DNA of 64,000 bases, taken from Chloroflexota bacterium (GTDB lineage Bacteria; Chloroflexota; Dehalococcoidia; Lucifugimonadales; UBA3495). The DNA lies in the NCBI GenBank assembly GCA_028873965.1, contig JAPPMU010000059.1:1-64000 (forward strand). The letters are read 5' to 3'. Of this stretch, positions 42,140 through 51,509 are shown one piece after another (within the stretch, counting starts at the first letter, position 1; each line of letters begins with the position of its first letter). The position numbers and the translations under genes were made by a program. The notes beneath the pieces were generated by a model. It saw nothing but the letters and a program-made list of their open reading frames with translations, did no database searches and had not been told where the DNA came from.

Positions 42140-43915
42140 TCAGCCCAGCAGGTCAAGCACGTTTTGGAACGGGCTTTCGGCAACGGCGCCACCCTCCGCG
42201 ACGAAGACCGCCAGTTCTGCGGGATCCGTAACCGGCGGGTAACAAACGGTGTCAAGGCAAACGTGGGCCTGAGCCAGCGCATTTTCAATAGATGCGGGAG
42301 CCAACCGGATGAGCAAGTGCGGGTCGTTCAGTTTCATCGCGGCCGACAGCATGGCGTCGGCACTGGCAGTCCCCGGCGAACCTTCCACCGTTACTTCCAC
42401 CACCGGATGGAGGTATTGGTCGACCGCCACCGCGTAGTCTGCGGCGAGTTCGCCATAGTCGCGGTTGGCGTCAACGTACGCGCTCAGGGTGTGGCGGGCG
42501 GTCTGGCGATACCGGTCATCCAGAGTGGCGTGATGCAGTCGCATCATTCCAACCGCGGCTCGTGTGTTTTCCGCCAGAGGCTTCTCGCGGGCGTGCAGAT
42601 AGCCAAGCCGTTCCTGCCCCGATTCCACGTCCCAGAACCCGCCGTGCGCGCCGTCCAGGAACCTGTCCAGCAGAATTTGCGCCGCCCGTTGAGCTGCTGA
42701 CAAGTAGCGCTCCGACCCGCTGGGCAAGGCGTCGTACCCGTCCAATACGGCCACCAGGAAATTGGCCCAGTCGACGAGCAGGTCTCCCTCGTACTGAGGC
42801 AGCGCGCCGGAGGCGGCGTAGGCGTGTGGCAAGTTGCCGTTTTCGGATGCGTCGACCAACCCGTCCAGCAGGTCAGCGGCCGTTCCGGACAACTCGGGCC
42901 GTCCCAGTTTCCATGCCGCGCCCAGCAGCAGCGAAACCGCTTGGGCGGTGGCCGACGTGTAGCAGAACGGGTCAACCGCTGGCGCTGCCGATTGTGATCG
43001 CTCCTGGGGTGAGCCCGCGTAATATTCGGAGTGCGCGCCCTGGCTTCCCCGCAGGCCCTTCGCTGACCGGTCGTACAGCGTGCCGTAGATGTAGTCGACG
43101 GTCTCGCCGGCCACGTGCAGGTAGTCCGCTCGTTCCAGGATGATGCCTGCGTTCATCAGGACGCCGGCCAGGGCGATATTGTCCTCGGCCATTTTTTCGT
43201 ATTGCGCCTGCGTCCAGTCGCCGCCGGTAGTGAAGCGGAAAAACCCGCCGTCGATCCGGTCACGCAGATCGCTGCCGATGATCGCGTCCAGGCTTTTTTC
43301 GAGCATCACACGGAAGAACGGTTCTCCCGTGGTGCGGTACCGGTGCAGCAGCAGGCGCAGCATGGGCGTGGACGGGAACTTTGGCTCCAGACCGAACCCG
43401 CCGTTGATGGCATCGTAGGTTCCGGCGACGCGGCGCGAGATGGTGTCCACTACGCCAGCGTCGGGGTCGCGCCCGGCAGAAACGCGGCCCGCATGTTCGC
43501 GGCGTTGGCGCAGGATATCGTTGCCTTGCTCGTAGAGTTCGGGCTTGCGTTCTGCATACGCCCGACGCACTTCGTCCAGCATGGCGAGGAGCTGGTCGGG
43601 CGGCAGGTAGGTCGCCCCTGCCATGAAGCCGCCGTGTGGAGTCAGGAACGAGGTGGTCGGCCAGCCGCCCACGTTGTAACGGGCGTTGACGTCCGGACGA
43701 TGGTCGGTGTCAACGCGCACGGGCGTGAAGTGGGTGTTGATGAATTCAATGACGTCGGGGTCTGCGTAGGCGCTGGAATCCATCTCATGGCACCAATAGC
43801 ACCACACCGCGTTGATAGAAAGCAGGATGGGCCGGTCGTTGTCCTGGGCCGATGCGAAGGCAGCGGCGCCCCACGATTGCCAGGAGACCGCATCAGTCGT
43901 TGCTGATAATGACAC
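42140..43915 (-). CDS. Thioredoxin-fold DUF255 protein (YyaL/SSP411 family)
   Basis: A 591-residue protein. The N-terminal thioredoxin-like domain (1-120) carries NAVWCYWCHEM with a CYWC site and the cis-proline segment GGWPTTSFLTP. The rest is an (alpha/alpha)6-barrel of the glycosidase/epimerase type: GGFGLEPKFPSTPMLRLL, DRIDGGFFRFTTGGDW, PHAYAASGALPQYEGDLLVDWANFL, and WDVESGQERLGYL. Members are widespread and their substrate is unknown. Translation begins at GTG 43915, overlapping the retropepsin-like gene by 23 bases. Confidence 0.9.
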   Translation of the reverse strand: MSLSATTDAVSWQSWGAAAFASAQDNDRPILLSINAVWCYWCHEMDSSAYADPDVIEFINTHFTPVRVDTDHRPDVNARYNVGGWPTTSFLTPHGGFMAGATYLPPDQLLAMLDEVRRAYAERKPELYEQGNDILRQRREHAGRVSAGRDPDAGVVDTISRRVAGTYDAINGGFGLEPKFPSTPMLRLLLHRYRTTGEPFFRVMLEKSLDAIIGSDLRDRIDGGFFRFTTGGDWTQAQYEKMAEDNIALAGVLMNAGIILERADYLHVAGETVDYIYGTLYDRSAKGLRGSQGAHSEYYAGSPQERSQSAAPAVDPFCYTSATAQAVSLLLGAAWKLGRPELSGTAADLLDGLVDASENGNLPHAYAASGALPQYEGDLLVDWANFLVAVLDGYDALPSGSERYLSAAQRAAQILLDRFLDGAHGGFWDVESGQERLGYLHAREKPLAENTRAAVGMMRLHHATLDDRYRQTARHTLSAYVDANRDYGELAADYAVAVDQYLHPVVEVTVEGSPGTASADAMLSAAMKLNDPHLLIRLAPASIENALAQAHVCLDTVCYPPVTDPAELAVFVAEGGAVAESPFQNVLDLLG

Positions 43916-44333
43916 TGCCGGTCCGTCCCTCGTATGCCATGTTGAAGTGCCGCAGGAAAGTACGGCCGATCAAAGCGTAATACGGCTGCCCGCCGGCAGC
44001 CAGATCTGCGCTGTCGAAAGGCCCGTCGATGGTGAAATCCAGTTCTGGAATGTAGATCTGTGCCCGATATACGGTGGTTTCGAAAAATCCGCCGGCCCCG
44101 GCGATTAGACGGCGTTCCAGAACCGGCAGGTTCAGCGAGTCAGCCAATTCTACATCGAGCGCACTTTCCTGTGCGCCGGTATCCACTAAAGCGGGCAAAA
44201 CCTCCGGAGGCAATTGTGCTCGCCGTCCCGGGCTTGGCTGATAGTTGGGATCGTAGCCAATCCGCACATCAATGGTTGGGCCGTACTGGATCAAGTCAGA
44301 AGGGTTGTTGTACCCGGAATCAGTCCTTGCCAT
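43893..44333 (-). CDS. Retropepsin-like aspartic protease
   Basis: A 146-residue protein with the single-lobe protease signature LVDTGAQESALD and a later ALIGRTFL (the family GRDxL-like stretch), consistent with a dimer-forming retropepsin fold. The N-terminal 40 residues form a leader. It overlaps the upstream small gene by 14 bases and the downstream DUF255 gene by 23, so the three are translationally linked. Small stand-alone proteins of this fold are common in cyanobacteria and Chloroflexota; substrates are unknown. A second gene of this type lies at 53631. Confidence 0.82.
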   Translation of the reverse strand: MARTDSGYNNPSDLIQYGPTIDVRIGYDPNYQPSPGRRAQLPPEVLPALVDTGAQESALDVELADSLNLPVLERRLIAGAGGFFETTVYRAQIYIPELDFTIDGPFDSADLAAGGQPYYALIGRTFLRHFNMAYEGRTGSVIISND

Positions 44334-44586
44334 GACGCTCGCGACGCTCTATTGCGGCGGCCAAGTGCTGCCTCTTTTTTTCAAGGTTGAACTCGCCAAC
44401 CAGCCTGATGAGATACGGGTTGGGATGGAATCGTGTCCATGATTCCCGACGAGCCTCCAGACCATCATCGTAGATGCCCACCAGTTCGCCATCGTAGAAA
44501 ACCGCCCAATGGAGGAAGTGCGTATCTTCCAGGTGGTCCTTCATCTTTTCGTAAGCAGCTATATTATCTTCCCAAGAAGCAGGCAT
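44320..44586 (-). CDS. DUF5678-like small protein paired with the aspartic protease
   Basis: An 88-residue protein with FLHWAVFYDGELVGIYDDGLEARRESWTRF and NPYLIRLVG. This echoes DUF5678, where GKWVAIVDGEVV is followed by a helix and a strand. Such small proteins are often next to retropepsin-like genes, as here (14-base overlap). The C-terminus is charged (EKKRQHLAAAIERRERHGKD). It might bind or regulate the protease; that is inference. Function unknown. Confidence 0.7.
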   Translation of the reverse strand: MPASWEDNIAAYEKMKDHLEDTHFLHWAVFYDGELVGIYDDGLEARRESWTRFHPNPYLIRLVGEFNLEKKRQHLAAAIERRERHGKD

Positions 44587-44702
44587 CTTCTATCTCCTTA
44601 CCCGGATACGCGCAGGGTAGGCGGCGCGTTGGGCGCGTTCGATTATATGGTACGCCCTATTGCCGGGCAAGAAATCCGGCGAGCGCCAGCCCGGCGAACC
44701 GC

Positions 44703-45764
44703 TTATCGCGCCCGCGGGTTGAAGGCGTCGTTCACGGCGTCGCCCAGGATGTTGAAGCAGAAGAACAGCAGCGTCACGGTGCCGATGGGGAACAGCAGCA
44801 GGTGAGGCTCGTTGCGCAGCACCTGGATGCTCCCATTCTCGAACATCATCCGTCCCAGGCTGGGTACGGGCGGCTGGACCCCAATCCCTATCCAGCTCAG
44901 CACCAACTCGGACCCGGCCACTCCCGCCAACCCGGCGGAAATGGACACGATCAGCGGGCTCAGGATGTTGGGAAGGACGTGAACGCGCAGAATCCGCGCC
45001 GTCGAAGCCCCGGCCACCAGCGCGGCCTCCGTGTATTGACTCTCCCTGGCTTGCAGCACCTGTCCGCGCACGAGCCGCGCCATGCCGAACCAACCGAAGA
45101 TCGACAGCGCAAACGATATGATCGCGTAGTCCAGGATCCCCAACCGCAGGATCCAGTCGATCCCGGTGGCGTCTTCGAATCCCTGCACCACGCCCACAAG
45201 TCTCGGTTTCAGCGCCGCCACGAATATCAGGATGAGTATGATGTCGGGGAACGACGACGTGACCTCGCCAGTGCGCATGATCACCGAGTCGACCCACCTG
45301 CCCATGTATCCGCTGAGCAAGCCCAGCACGATGCCGAGAACGAGGGTGCCGCCGAGCAGTGAGATGATGGTGATGATTACTGTGGTCCGCAGCCCATAGA
45401 TCACCCGGGTCATCATGTCCCGCCCCAGGCGGTCCGCTCCGAAGGGATGCGCCAGACTGGGTTTGGCCCGGCTCTGTGACAGGTCCTGGGCAGTGTACTC
45501 ATAGGGGGTGATTAACGGCGAAAGCAATGCTCCCACGTACATCACCAGGATGATGGAAAGGCACACCACTGCCAGCTTCTTCCGGAAAAGCCGGTTTACC
45601 GACAGGCTCAGGTAGCTGTGTCCCCGGGCCGGCTGGTCATCCAGTTCCAGGCGCCGGTCGACGGCCAACTCGTTCGCTGACCAGTCGGTACCTTGCAGGT
45701 CCCTTTCCTGGCGCTGCGCGTGCCCGTGATCGTGTTCCCGAGGGCCGGAGCGGTCAGGCAACAT
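44703..45764 (-). CDS. Peptide/nickel-type ABC transporter permease (DppC-like)
   Basis: A 353-residue inner-membrane permease of the Opp/Dpp family. A hydrophilic leader of about 55 residues precedes five or six membrane helices. The conserved FGADRLGRDMMTRVIYG and the ATPase-contacting EAA loop EAALVAGASTARILRVHVLPN mark it as the C-type permease. The frame overlaps the B-type permease by 11 bases. It forms the importer with the two genes upstream; the ATPase is eight kilobases away. Confidence 0.92.
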   Translation of the reverse strand: MLPDRSGPREHDHGHAQRQERDLQGTDWSANELAVDRRLELDDQPARGHSYLSLSVNRLFRKKLAVVCLSIILVMYVGALLSPLITPYEYTAQDLSQSRAKPSLAHPFGADRLGRDMMTRVIYGLRTTVIITIISLLGGTLVLGIVLGLLSGYMGRWVDSVIMRTGEVTSSFPDIILILIFVAALKPRLVGVVQGFEDATGIDWILRLGILDYAIISFALSIFGWFGMARLVRGQVLQARESQYTEAALVAGASTARILRVHVLPNILSPLIVSISAGLAGVAGSELVLSWIGIGVQPPVPSLGRMMFENGSIQVLRNEPHLLLFPIGTVTLLFFCFNILGDAVNDAFNPRAR

Positions 45765-46701
45765 TTCCAGCCCCCAGTCGGATCCGAGGGTCCAACATCG
45801 GATACATCATGTCGACGATCAAATTGGCCAGCATGAAAAGCGTGGTGGAGATGATAGCGAACGCCATGATAACCGGGTAATCCCTGGCGAAGAGGGAGTT
45901 GATGGTGAAGAAGCCGACCCCTGGGATGCCGAAGTAAATTTCCACGATGAACGTTCCGCCCGCCAGGCCAGCTATGGTGAACCCGAAGCTGGTGACCACC
46001 GGAATCATCGCGTTCCGAAGAATGTGCCTCCAGCGGACGATGGTCTCGGATAACCCTTTAGCCCGTGCGGTTCGTATGTAGTCCTGGCCCAAGACGTCCA
46101 GCACGCTCGCCCGCACCAGCCGGACGACGATCGCGATGCCGGGAACTCCCATGACCGTCGCCGGCAGCACGATTTTGGGCGAAAAGAACCCATCCCATCC
46201 GCTGGTAGGCAGGATGTCCAGGTAGAGGGCGAACACGAGGAGGAGGACCGGAGCCGTGATAAATACCGGCAGCGATTGAAAGGCCAAAGCAATCGCAACC
46301 ACCACGTTGTCCACGCCTGTTCCCTGGCGCAGGGCGGCGAAAAGGCCCACCGGGATGCCGATCCCCAGCGTGATTAGGATGGCCGCCAAGTTCAGCTGCA
46401 GCGATACCGGAATCCGCTTGGCCAGCAGCTCGCCAACGGACTTGCCACGGAATTGAAAACTCTCTCCGAAGTCCAGGCGCGTGACCACGCCCTCAATGTA
46501 GCGGACATACTGGACGACCAGCGGGTCGTCCAGTCCAAGCTGCGCCCTCAGTCGCTCCCGTACCTCATCGTTCTGGTGCTGGCCCAGCCAGACCTGCACC
46601 GGGTCGCCGGGCCCGACCCGGAGCAGGGCGAAGGTCACGAACGTGACGATGATCAACAGGAAGGGCAGCCATAACAGCCGACGTACCGCGTATGTTCCCA
46701 T
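45754..46701 (-). CDS. Peptide/nickel-type ABC transporter permease (DppB-like)
   Basis: A 315-residue inner-membrane permease. The start MGTYAVRRLLWLPFLLIIVTFVTFALLRVGPGDPV is typical of DppB. The EAA loop RTARAKGLSETIVRWRHILRNAMIP contacts the ATPase. Six membrane helices can be drawn. It lies between the lipoprotein gene (78 bases upstream) and the C-type permease (overlap downstream). Substrate unknown. Confidence 0.93.
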   Translation of the reverse strand: MGTYAVRRLLWLPFLLIIVTFVTFALLRVGPGDPVQVWLGQHQNDEVRERLRAQLGLDDPLVVQYVRYIEGVVTRLDFGESFQFRGKSVGELLAKRIPVSLQLNLAAILITLGIGIPVGLFAALRQGTGVDNVVVAIALAFQSLPVFITAPVLLLVFALYLDILPTSGWDGFFSPKIVLPATVMGVPGIAIVVRLVRASVLDVLGQDYIRTARAKGLSETIVRWRHILRNAMIPVVTSFGFTIAGLAGGTFIVEIYFGIPGVGFFTINSLFARDYPVIMAFAIISTTLFMLANLIVDMMYPMLDPRIRLGAGNVA

Positions 46702-46779
46702 CTGTTTCTGCCCGTTCCTCGCTCTGACAGTGGTGAGGGCGAACGGTCATTCGCCCCCACTTTTCGATCCGCAGCGATG

Positions 46780-48564
46780 TTACTGGTTGAAGTACACGTA
46801 GCGGTACTTCGGGATGCTCATCTGCAGGAGGAAGTAGTCCGAAACTTCGGGCTTGATCAGTGCGTAACCCTCTCCGCTGAACCAGGTCCAGACCCACGGG
46901 GCGTCGTCCAGGATCATCTGCTCGATCTGGTTGTACAGTTCGAACCTTCGGGCCCGGTCGCGTTCCGTTCGGGCTTCTTCCAGCAGACGGTCAACCTCCG
47001 GGTTGCCATAGTTGGTGTGATTGCTCTGGCTTTCGGAGTGCAGGAGCACATCGAGGAAGTTCTGCGGGTCGGGGTAGTCCGCAATCCAGCCCAGGGAGAA
47101 CATCTGGTACTTCTTGTCGTTGACGTCCTGGAGGAACGTGGCCCATTCCGTCTGCTGGATCTCAACCTCAATCCCCAGCTCCTGGCGCCACTGCTCCAAG
47201 ATCACTTCGAGATAGGTCGGGATCGCCGCGCCGAAGCTGCCGGATATGGTCAGAGTGATGCGTGGGAAATCCCCGGACGCCAGCGCGTCCCCGTACTTGG
47301 ACTCCTGCATCAGCTCCCGCGCCAGGTCCGGGTTGAAATGGTAGCTGCGCAGGTTTTCCGTGTAGGACGGGAACCCGGGAGGGATCACTCCCGTTGCCGG
47401 CGACACCCGGCCGTCCAGCACGTTTTCAGCGATGCTTTGCAGGTCAATGGCGTAGTTCAACGCCTGGCGGACTTTGGCGTCGTCAAACGGTGGCTCGGCT
47501 ACGTTGAGGCCGATATAGAACACGTCGAAGTCCTGGGGCGAACGGTGCAGCTGCGGATGCAGCGCGTCGTTGGGATCCAGCAGTCGCGGCAGGTCGTCCA
47601 GGCCTACACCCGTCAGATGGATCTCGTCGTTCTCGTACATGATCATGGCGGACCCGCCGCTGAGGATCATTTGCACACTCTCGATGTGCGGCGGACCCAG
47701 ATGGTAATTCTCGTTCCGCTCCAGCACGATCAGTTCGCCAATCTCATAGGTCGCCAGTTTGAAGGGACCCGTGCCGTTGGGCTCCTCCAGCCAGGTTCCG
47801 TCGTCATTTACCTGTTCCTGGTCGACCACGTAGGCCGTGGGGTAGGTCAGTTTGGCCAGGAAGTACGACTTTGGCGCGTCGATGGTGAATTCGATGGTGC
47901 GGTCATCCACAACCCGGACGCCGCTAACTTCGTCGGCGGTCCCATCCAGTTTTTCCTTCGCCCCGACGATATCGCCCAGGTAGGTCTCGGCAGTGTGGGA
48001 GAGGGTATCCGGGTCTGCCGCCCGCTCGATGGACCACTTGACGTCCTGCGCCGTTACGGGCTTCCCGTCGTGGAATTTGGCGTTCTCGCGCAGGACGAAG
48101 GTGTAAACCAGGCCGTCCTCGCTGATGGAACAGGTCTCCGCCAGGTCCAGCACCGGCTGGTAGTCCAGGCTCAGCGTCACCAGGCCGCCGAAGACCTCGC
48201 CGCCGATGACGCTGGACGTCACGTCGCCCATCAGGTGCGGATCAAGCGTGGGCGGATCCGCAAAGAGCCGGACCAGGGTGCCGCCTTGGGGCGGACGGTC
48301 GTCGAAGGTCAGGTCAGCCGACGGGGCGCAGCTTTCGCCCATAGCCGTCGGCGCGGGCATGGCCATCGCCGTTTCAGTGGTCGCGGTTGGCGCTTCGCTG
48401 GGCGCGGTGGCCGCCGGAGCGGCCGGAGCAGCAGTCGTAGCGGGAGCGGCCGTCGGTTCGGGAGCGGCCGTCTGCGGCGTTGCGCTGCCACCGCACGCCA
48501 GCAGTCCGACCAGTGCGGCCAATACGGCTGCCATCAGCAGTATTCTGAAAATCTTGCGCTTCAT
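46780..48564 (-). CDS. Extracellular solute-binding lipoprotein, family 5 (peptide/nickel)
   Basis: A 594-residue lipoprotein with a signal peptide ending in LVGLLAC (lipidated C24) and a 50-residue Ala/Pro/Thr linker. The family 5 core follows: GGTLVRLFADPPTLDPHLMGDV, VYTFVLRENAKFHDGKPVTAQDVKWSIER, and FDDAKVRQALNYAIDLQSI. It captures peptides or similar solutes outside the cell for the two permeases downstream. The signal and linker agree with attachment to the outer face of the cytoplasmic membrane. Confidence 0.93.
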   Translation of the reverse strand: MKRKIFRILLMAAVLAALVGLLACGGSATPQTAAPEPTAAPATTAAPAAPAATAPSEAPTATTETAMAMPAPTAMGESCAPSADLTFDDRPPQGGTLVRLFADPPTLDPHLMGDVTSSVIGGEVFGGLVTLSLDYQPVLDLAETCSISEDGLVYTFVLRENAKFHDGKPVTAQDVKWSIERAADPDTLSHTAETYLGDIVGAKEKLDGTADEVSGVRVVDDRTIEFTIDAPKSYFLAKLTYPTAYVVDQEQVNDDGTWLEEPNGTGPFKLATYEIGELIVLERNENYHLGPPHIESVQMILSGGSAMIMYENDEIHLTGVGLDDLPRLLDPNDALHPQLHRSPQDFDVFYIGLNVAEPPFDDAKVRQALNYAIDLQSIAENVLDGRVSPATGVIPPGFPSYTENLRSYHFNPDLARELMQESKYGDALASGDFPRITLTISGSFGAAIPTYLEVILEQWRQELGIEVEIQQTEWATFLQDVNDKKYQMFSLGWIADYPDPQNFLDVLLHSESQSNHTNYGNPEVDRLLEEARTERDRARRFELYNQIEQMILDDAPWVWTWFSGEGYALIKPEVSDYFLLQMSIPKYRYVYFNQ

Positions 48565-48784
48565 AAGTCCTCCGAATCAGTTCTCAGGATCAAGGGGATT
48601 ACGAGATACTGACCGGAATCAGTTTGCCCCAAATGCTATTGCCGAGATATTACCGGCTCTGCATGCAGGAATTTTATCCAATCGCCCGACGCCGTTCAAT
48701 TGTGCCTGGCTCGGTGTATTGTCCGATTTGATGATGTATGCTAACCTCAAATAGTATCCCGGCAAAGTGCCCCGGGAGCGCTGC

Positions 48785-48862
48785 GGCGAGCATAGCCAAG
48801 TGGTCGAAGGCGCCTGTCTGTGGCACAGGAGATCACGGGTTCGAATCCCGTTGCTCGCCCCA
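48785..48862 (+). tRNA. tRNA-His (anticodon GTG)
   Basis: A full cloverleaf with an encoded G at position -1 (48785) facing C73 (48859), the tRNA-His identity pair. The acceptor GCGAGCA pairs with TGCTCGC. The anticodon arm is CCTGT-CTGTGGC-ACAGG, and CCA is encoded at 48860-48862. The 220-base gap before it (48565-48784) shows no other feature. Confidence 0.95.
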
Positions 48863-48891
48863 CCTGTCAGCCTTTCAGTCTCCAGGGAATT

Positions 48892-48967
48892 GCGCCTGTA
48901 GCTCAATGGATAGAGCACTGGGCTTCGGACCCAGGGGTTGCGGGTTCGAGTCCTGCCAGGCGCGCCA
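48892..48967 (+). tRNA. tRNA-Arg (anticodon TCG)
   Basis: The acceptor GCGCCTG pairs with CAGGCGC, the anticodon arm is CTGGG-CTTCGGA-CCCAG (TCG) and the T arm is GCGGG-TTCGAGT-CCTGC. CCA is encoded at 48965-48967. It follows tRNA-His after 29 bases and probably shares its transcript. Confidence 0.94.
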
Positions 48968-48972
48968 CCTGC

Positions 48973-49014
48973 AAAAATAACCCACGACGTCGAGTTCGGC
49001 GCCGTGGGTTTCTC
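48973..49014. terminator. Bidirectional terminator between tRNA-Arg and the HtrA gene
   Basis: ACCCACG and CGTGGGT form an inverted repeat around a 20-base interior. Read on the minus strand the hairpin is followed by TATTTTT; on the plus strand by TTTCTCGTT. It separates the tRNA pair from the convergent protease gene. Confidence 0.65.
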
Positions 49015-49033
49015 GTTGGCCTTGGGCCCGCTG

Positions 49034-50326
49034 CTACTCCCGCCGCGCTCCCATGGTGACCTCCACGGTCATCGCCGCGCCGTCCCGCAGGATGGTGAAT
49101 TCGACGGTGTCCCCCGGCTGGGAGTGCTCCACGGTGTATGCCACCACGTCGTCCATTCCCATCATGGGCACCCCGTTCATGGCGGTGATGATGTCTCCGC
49201 CGATGGGCAACTCCGCGCCCTCGATCACGGTGATCCGGTCCGAAGCCCGCAGGCCAGCTTGTTCCGCGGCGGTTCCAGTGCCCACGGCGAGCACCAGGGC
49301 GCCCCGGGTGTCGGCCGGAAGATCCATTGCCGTGGCAACGTCCGGGCTCACCGACATGCCGCGGATGCCGATGAATGGATACTCGTAGCGCCCTTCCGCA
49401 ATCAGCGCCGGGGCGACCAGTTTCGCCAGGTTCACGGGTATGGCGAGGCCGACACCCGAGAATGCTCCGGTCTCGCTGATGATTTGCGTGTTGATTCCGA
49501 CCACCTCGCCGCTGCGGTTCAGCAGCGGGCCGCCGGAATTACCCGGATTCGTAGCCGCGTCGTGCTGCACTACCCGGGGCACGGAAAAGTTGCTTTCCGA
49601 GGGGTTGATGGTCCGGCCCACGGCGCTGATTATCCCTGACGTCATGGAGAACCCCCGGGAGAATGGGTCGCCGATGGCCACCGCCAATTGCCCCGGTTTG
49701 ATGGTGTCGCTGTCCCCCAGCGCAATGGCCGGTGGTCTTACCGCCTCGTCGGTAATTCGGATTACGGCCAGGTCCGAGTCGGGATCGTCGCCCACCAGTT
49801 CGGCGTCGGTCTGGATACCATCACTCAGCACCACGATGATCCTGTCGGCGCCATCGACCACGTGCTTGTTGGTGATAATGTGCCCCTCGTCGTCCCAGAC
49901 AAACCCCGACCCGGCGGCCCTCGACCAGAAATCGCTCCGACCGGTTCCTCCGATCGTGATCGAACTTAGCACCCGCAACCCCACCACCGATGGGATAGTT
50001 CGCTCGTAGATGCCCGACATGACCTCGTCGTGCGCCGCCGTTATCGCCGACGCCGTCAGCTGGACCTCAGTCTCCGGCATGCCGCCCTGGGCCGGTTGTT
50101 CAACCGCGGGTACGGCCTCCGATTCAGTCGCTTGCGGGGGCGGCGCGGTGGCCGCATCGCCGTGCGGTGATACGGTGTTGACGGCCGGAGGAGTCAGTTC
50201 AACGGTCTCCTGCGGCGCTGGGCTGGGTTGGCTGCAGGCCAACGCAACTGCCAGGGCCATAGCCAGGCAGGCGACGGCCGGCAGGAAAAAAGGGCGCCGT
50301 TGTTTGGCGGAAGCTTTGGTACCCAT
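49034..50326 (-). CDS. HtrA/DegP-type serine protease, putative lipoprotein
   Basis: A 430-residue protein. The signal peptide ends in VALAC (lipidated C31), followed by a Pro/Ala/Glu linker. The trypsin-like domain has H155 (ITNKHVVDGAD), D185 (DPDSDLAVI) and S264 (NPGNSGGPLL). A C-terminal PDZ domain contains TAAEQAGLRASDRITVIEGAELPIGGDIITAMNG. The product should degrade misfolded proteins outside the cytoplasmic membrane. ATG 50326 is chosen because it opens the signal peptide; the longer frame upstream is arginine- and histidine-rich and lacks protein character. Confidence 0.92.
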   Translation of the reverse strand: MGTKASAKQRRPFFLPAVACLAMALAVALACSQPSPAPQETVELTPPAVNTVSPHGDAATAPPPQATESEAVPAVEQPAQGGMPETEVQLTASAITAAHDEVMSGIYERTIPSVVGLRVLSSITIGGTGRSDFWSRAAGSGFVWDDEGHIITNKHVVDGADRIIVVLSDGIQTDAELVGDDPDSDLAVIRITDEAVRPPAIALGDSDTIKPGQLAVAIGDPFSRGFSMTSGIISAVGRTINPSESNFSVPRVVQHDAATNPGNSGGPLLNRSGEVVGINTQIISETGAFSGVGLAIPVNLAKLVAPALIAEGRYEYPFIGIRGMSVSPDVATAMDLPADTRGALVLAVGTGTAAEQAGLRASDRITVIEGAELPIGGDIITAMNGVPMMGMDDVVAYTVEHSQPGDTVEFTILRDGAAMTVEVTMGARRE

Positions 50327-50603
50327 GCTCACGTGATTCCACACCTCTTCAATCCGGTCGGTCGCGTGTACGGCACAACCGCAGGACAGCGGGTAATTTC
50401 TTATGCCGTGGTCGGTTTTCGTTGCTCGATGTCTTGCGGTTGCGCCGAGTCTAATCACACGATTGTTAAGGTTTTGTGTATGCTCGCCACACTGGACATG
50501 CCGCCCGTCCGCAGTCCACTGCGTGACTGCTCGGGGCGGCTGACCTCCCTTGATTCTACGGATAGCGCCGGGCTGCGGATTGACCCGCATCCGACTGGCC
50601 CGG

Positions 50604-50612
50604 TGCTATACT
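50604..50612 (+). promoter_or_regulatory. Extended -10 promoter for the NIPSNAP gene
   Basis: TGCTATACT is an extended -10 box (TGn-TATACT) lying 84 bases before the NIPSNAP start. A TTGACC is present at 50580-50585 but at 21 bases, too far for normal spacing. The rest of the 369-base gap 50327-50695 holds nothing else I can support. Confidence 0.5.
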
Positions 50613-50695
50613 ACCGGCAGAAGCGGCGGGTCGCCAGATGGTTGCCGTCGCATTGATTGAGCCGGTCACCCCGACACCCGGTAAGGAGAGAAGCG

Positions 50696-51355
50696 ATGCT
50701 TTACGAACTCCGTATCTACGACGCCGTCGCCGGTCGCTTGCCCGACATCAGCGGCCGTTTCGCCAACCACACCTGCGCCCTGTTTCGCAAGCACGGCGTG
50801 AAGTATCTCGGCTTCTGGACCGATGAAATCGGCCGCAGCAACCGCCTCACCTACATCAACGTATTCGACAGCATGGCCGACCGCGAATCCCGCTGGGCCA
50901 AGTTCGGCACCGACCCCGACTGGCTGGAAGTTCGCAAGCAGACCGAGGCTAACGGCCCGCTGGTCGACGCCGTCACCAACCGCTTCCTGCGCCTGACTCC
51001 CTATTCGCCCCAGCCGAATATCTCCACCGCCGTGCAGGAACTGCGGATCTACGAGGCCATGCCCGGCCGCCTCCCGGACGTCCACAACCGCTTCGCCAAC
51101 CACACCATCGGGCTGTTCGAGAAGCACGGCATCGAGAACATCGGCTACTGGTCCGAGGACGTTGGCGTCAATAACGTCCTGGTCTATATGCTGGGCTACC
51201 CCAGCCTCGGCGACCGCGAAAAGAGCTGGCGCTCCTTCCAGGCGGATCCCGAGTGGAACAAGGCCCGCGCCGCCAGCGAGGTCGACGGCCCCATCGTCCG
51301 CGTTTCCCGCCACTCCATCATGCGACCCACCGACTACGCCTTCACCAGCGAATAG
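50696..51355 (+). CDS. NIPSNAP-family protein, two tandem domains
   Basis: A 219-residue protein made of two NIPSNAP domains of the dimeric alpha/beta barrel fold. Unit 1 begins MLYELRIYDAVAGRLPD and ends EANGPLVDAVTNRF. Unit 2 begins VQELRIYEAMPGRLPD and has NRFANHTIGLFEKHGIENIGYWSED. ATG 50696 lies behind AAGGAGAG. NIPSNAP proteins of bacteria have no clear enzymatic role, though the fold is shared with small monooxygenases. A terminator follows. Confidence 0.88.
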   Translation: MLYELRIYDAVAGRLPDISGRFANHTCALFRKHGVKYLGFWTDEIGRSNRLTYINVFDSMADRESRWAKFGTDPDWLEVRKQTEANGPLVDAVTNRFLRLTPYSPQPNISTAVQELRIYEAMPGRLPDVHNRFANHTIGLFEKHGIENIGYWSEDVGVNNVLVYMLGYPSLGDREKSWRSFQADPEWNKARAASEVDGPIVRVSRHSIMRPTDYAFTSE

Positions 51356-51395
51356 CCCGGCCTCCGGAAAGGGCCGGTAGAAGCAGCAGGATTGG

Positions 51396-51425
51396 GGACG
51401 CCCCTCGTGGGCGTCCTTGCTTTTA
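51396..51425 (+). terminator. Intrinsic terminator after the NIPSNAP gene
   Basis: A perfect eight-base stem, GGACGCCC (51396-51403) with GGGCGTCC (51409-51416) and a five-base loop, followed by TTGCTTTTA. Confidence 0.7.
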
Positions 51426-51509
51426 CGCAGGCGGCGCTGCCGAGAACGCGAGTTGCTCCACGGGCTACGCCTGAACTCCATAAAGCTGACTCTCCCGGAG
51501 GTTTCCCCG

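Noticed and set aside
46777-48612. Long plus-strand open frame of 611 codons opposite the solute-binding protein
   Set aside because: It is a GC-rich antisense shadow; its sequence shows no family and the minus strand encodes a clear lipoprotein.
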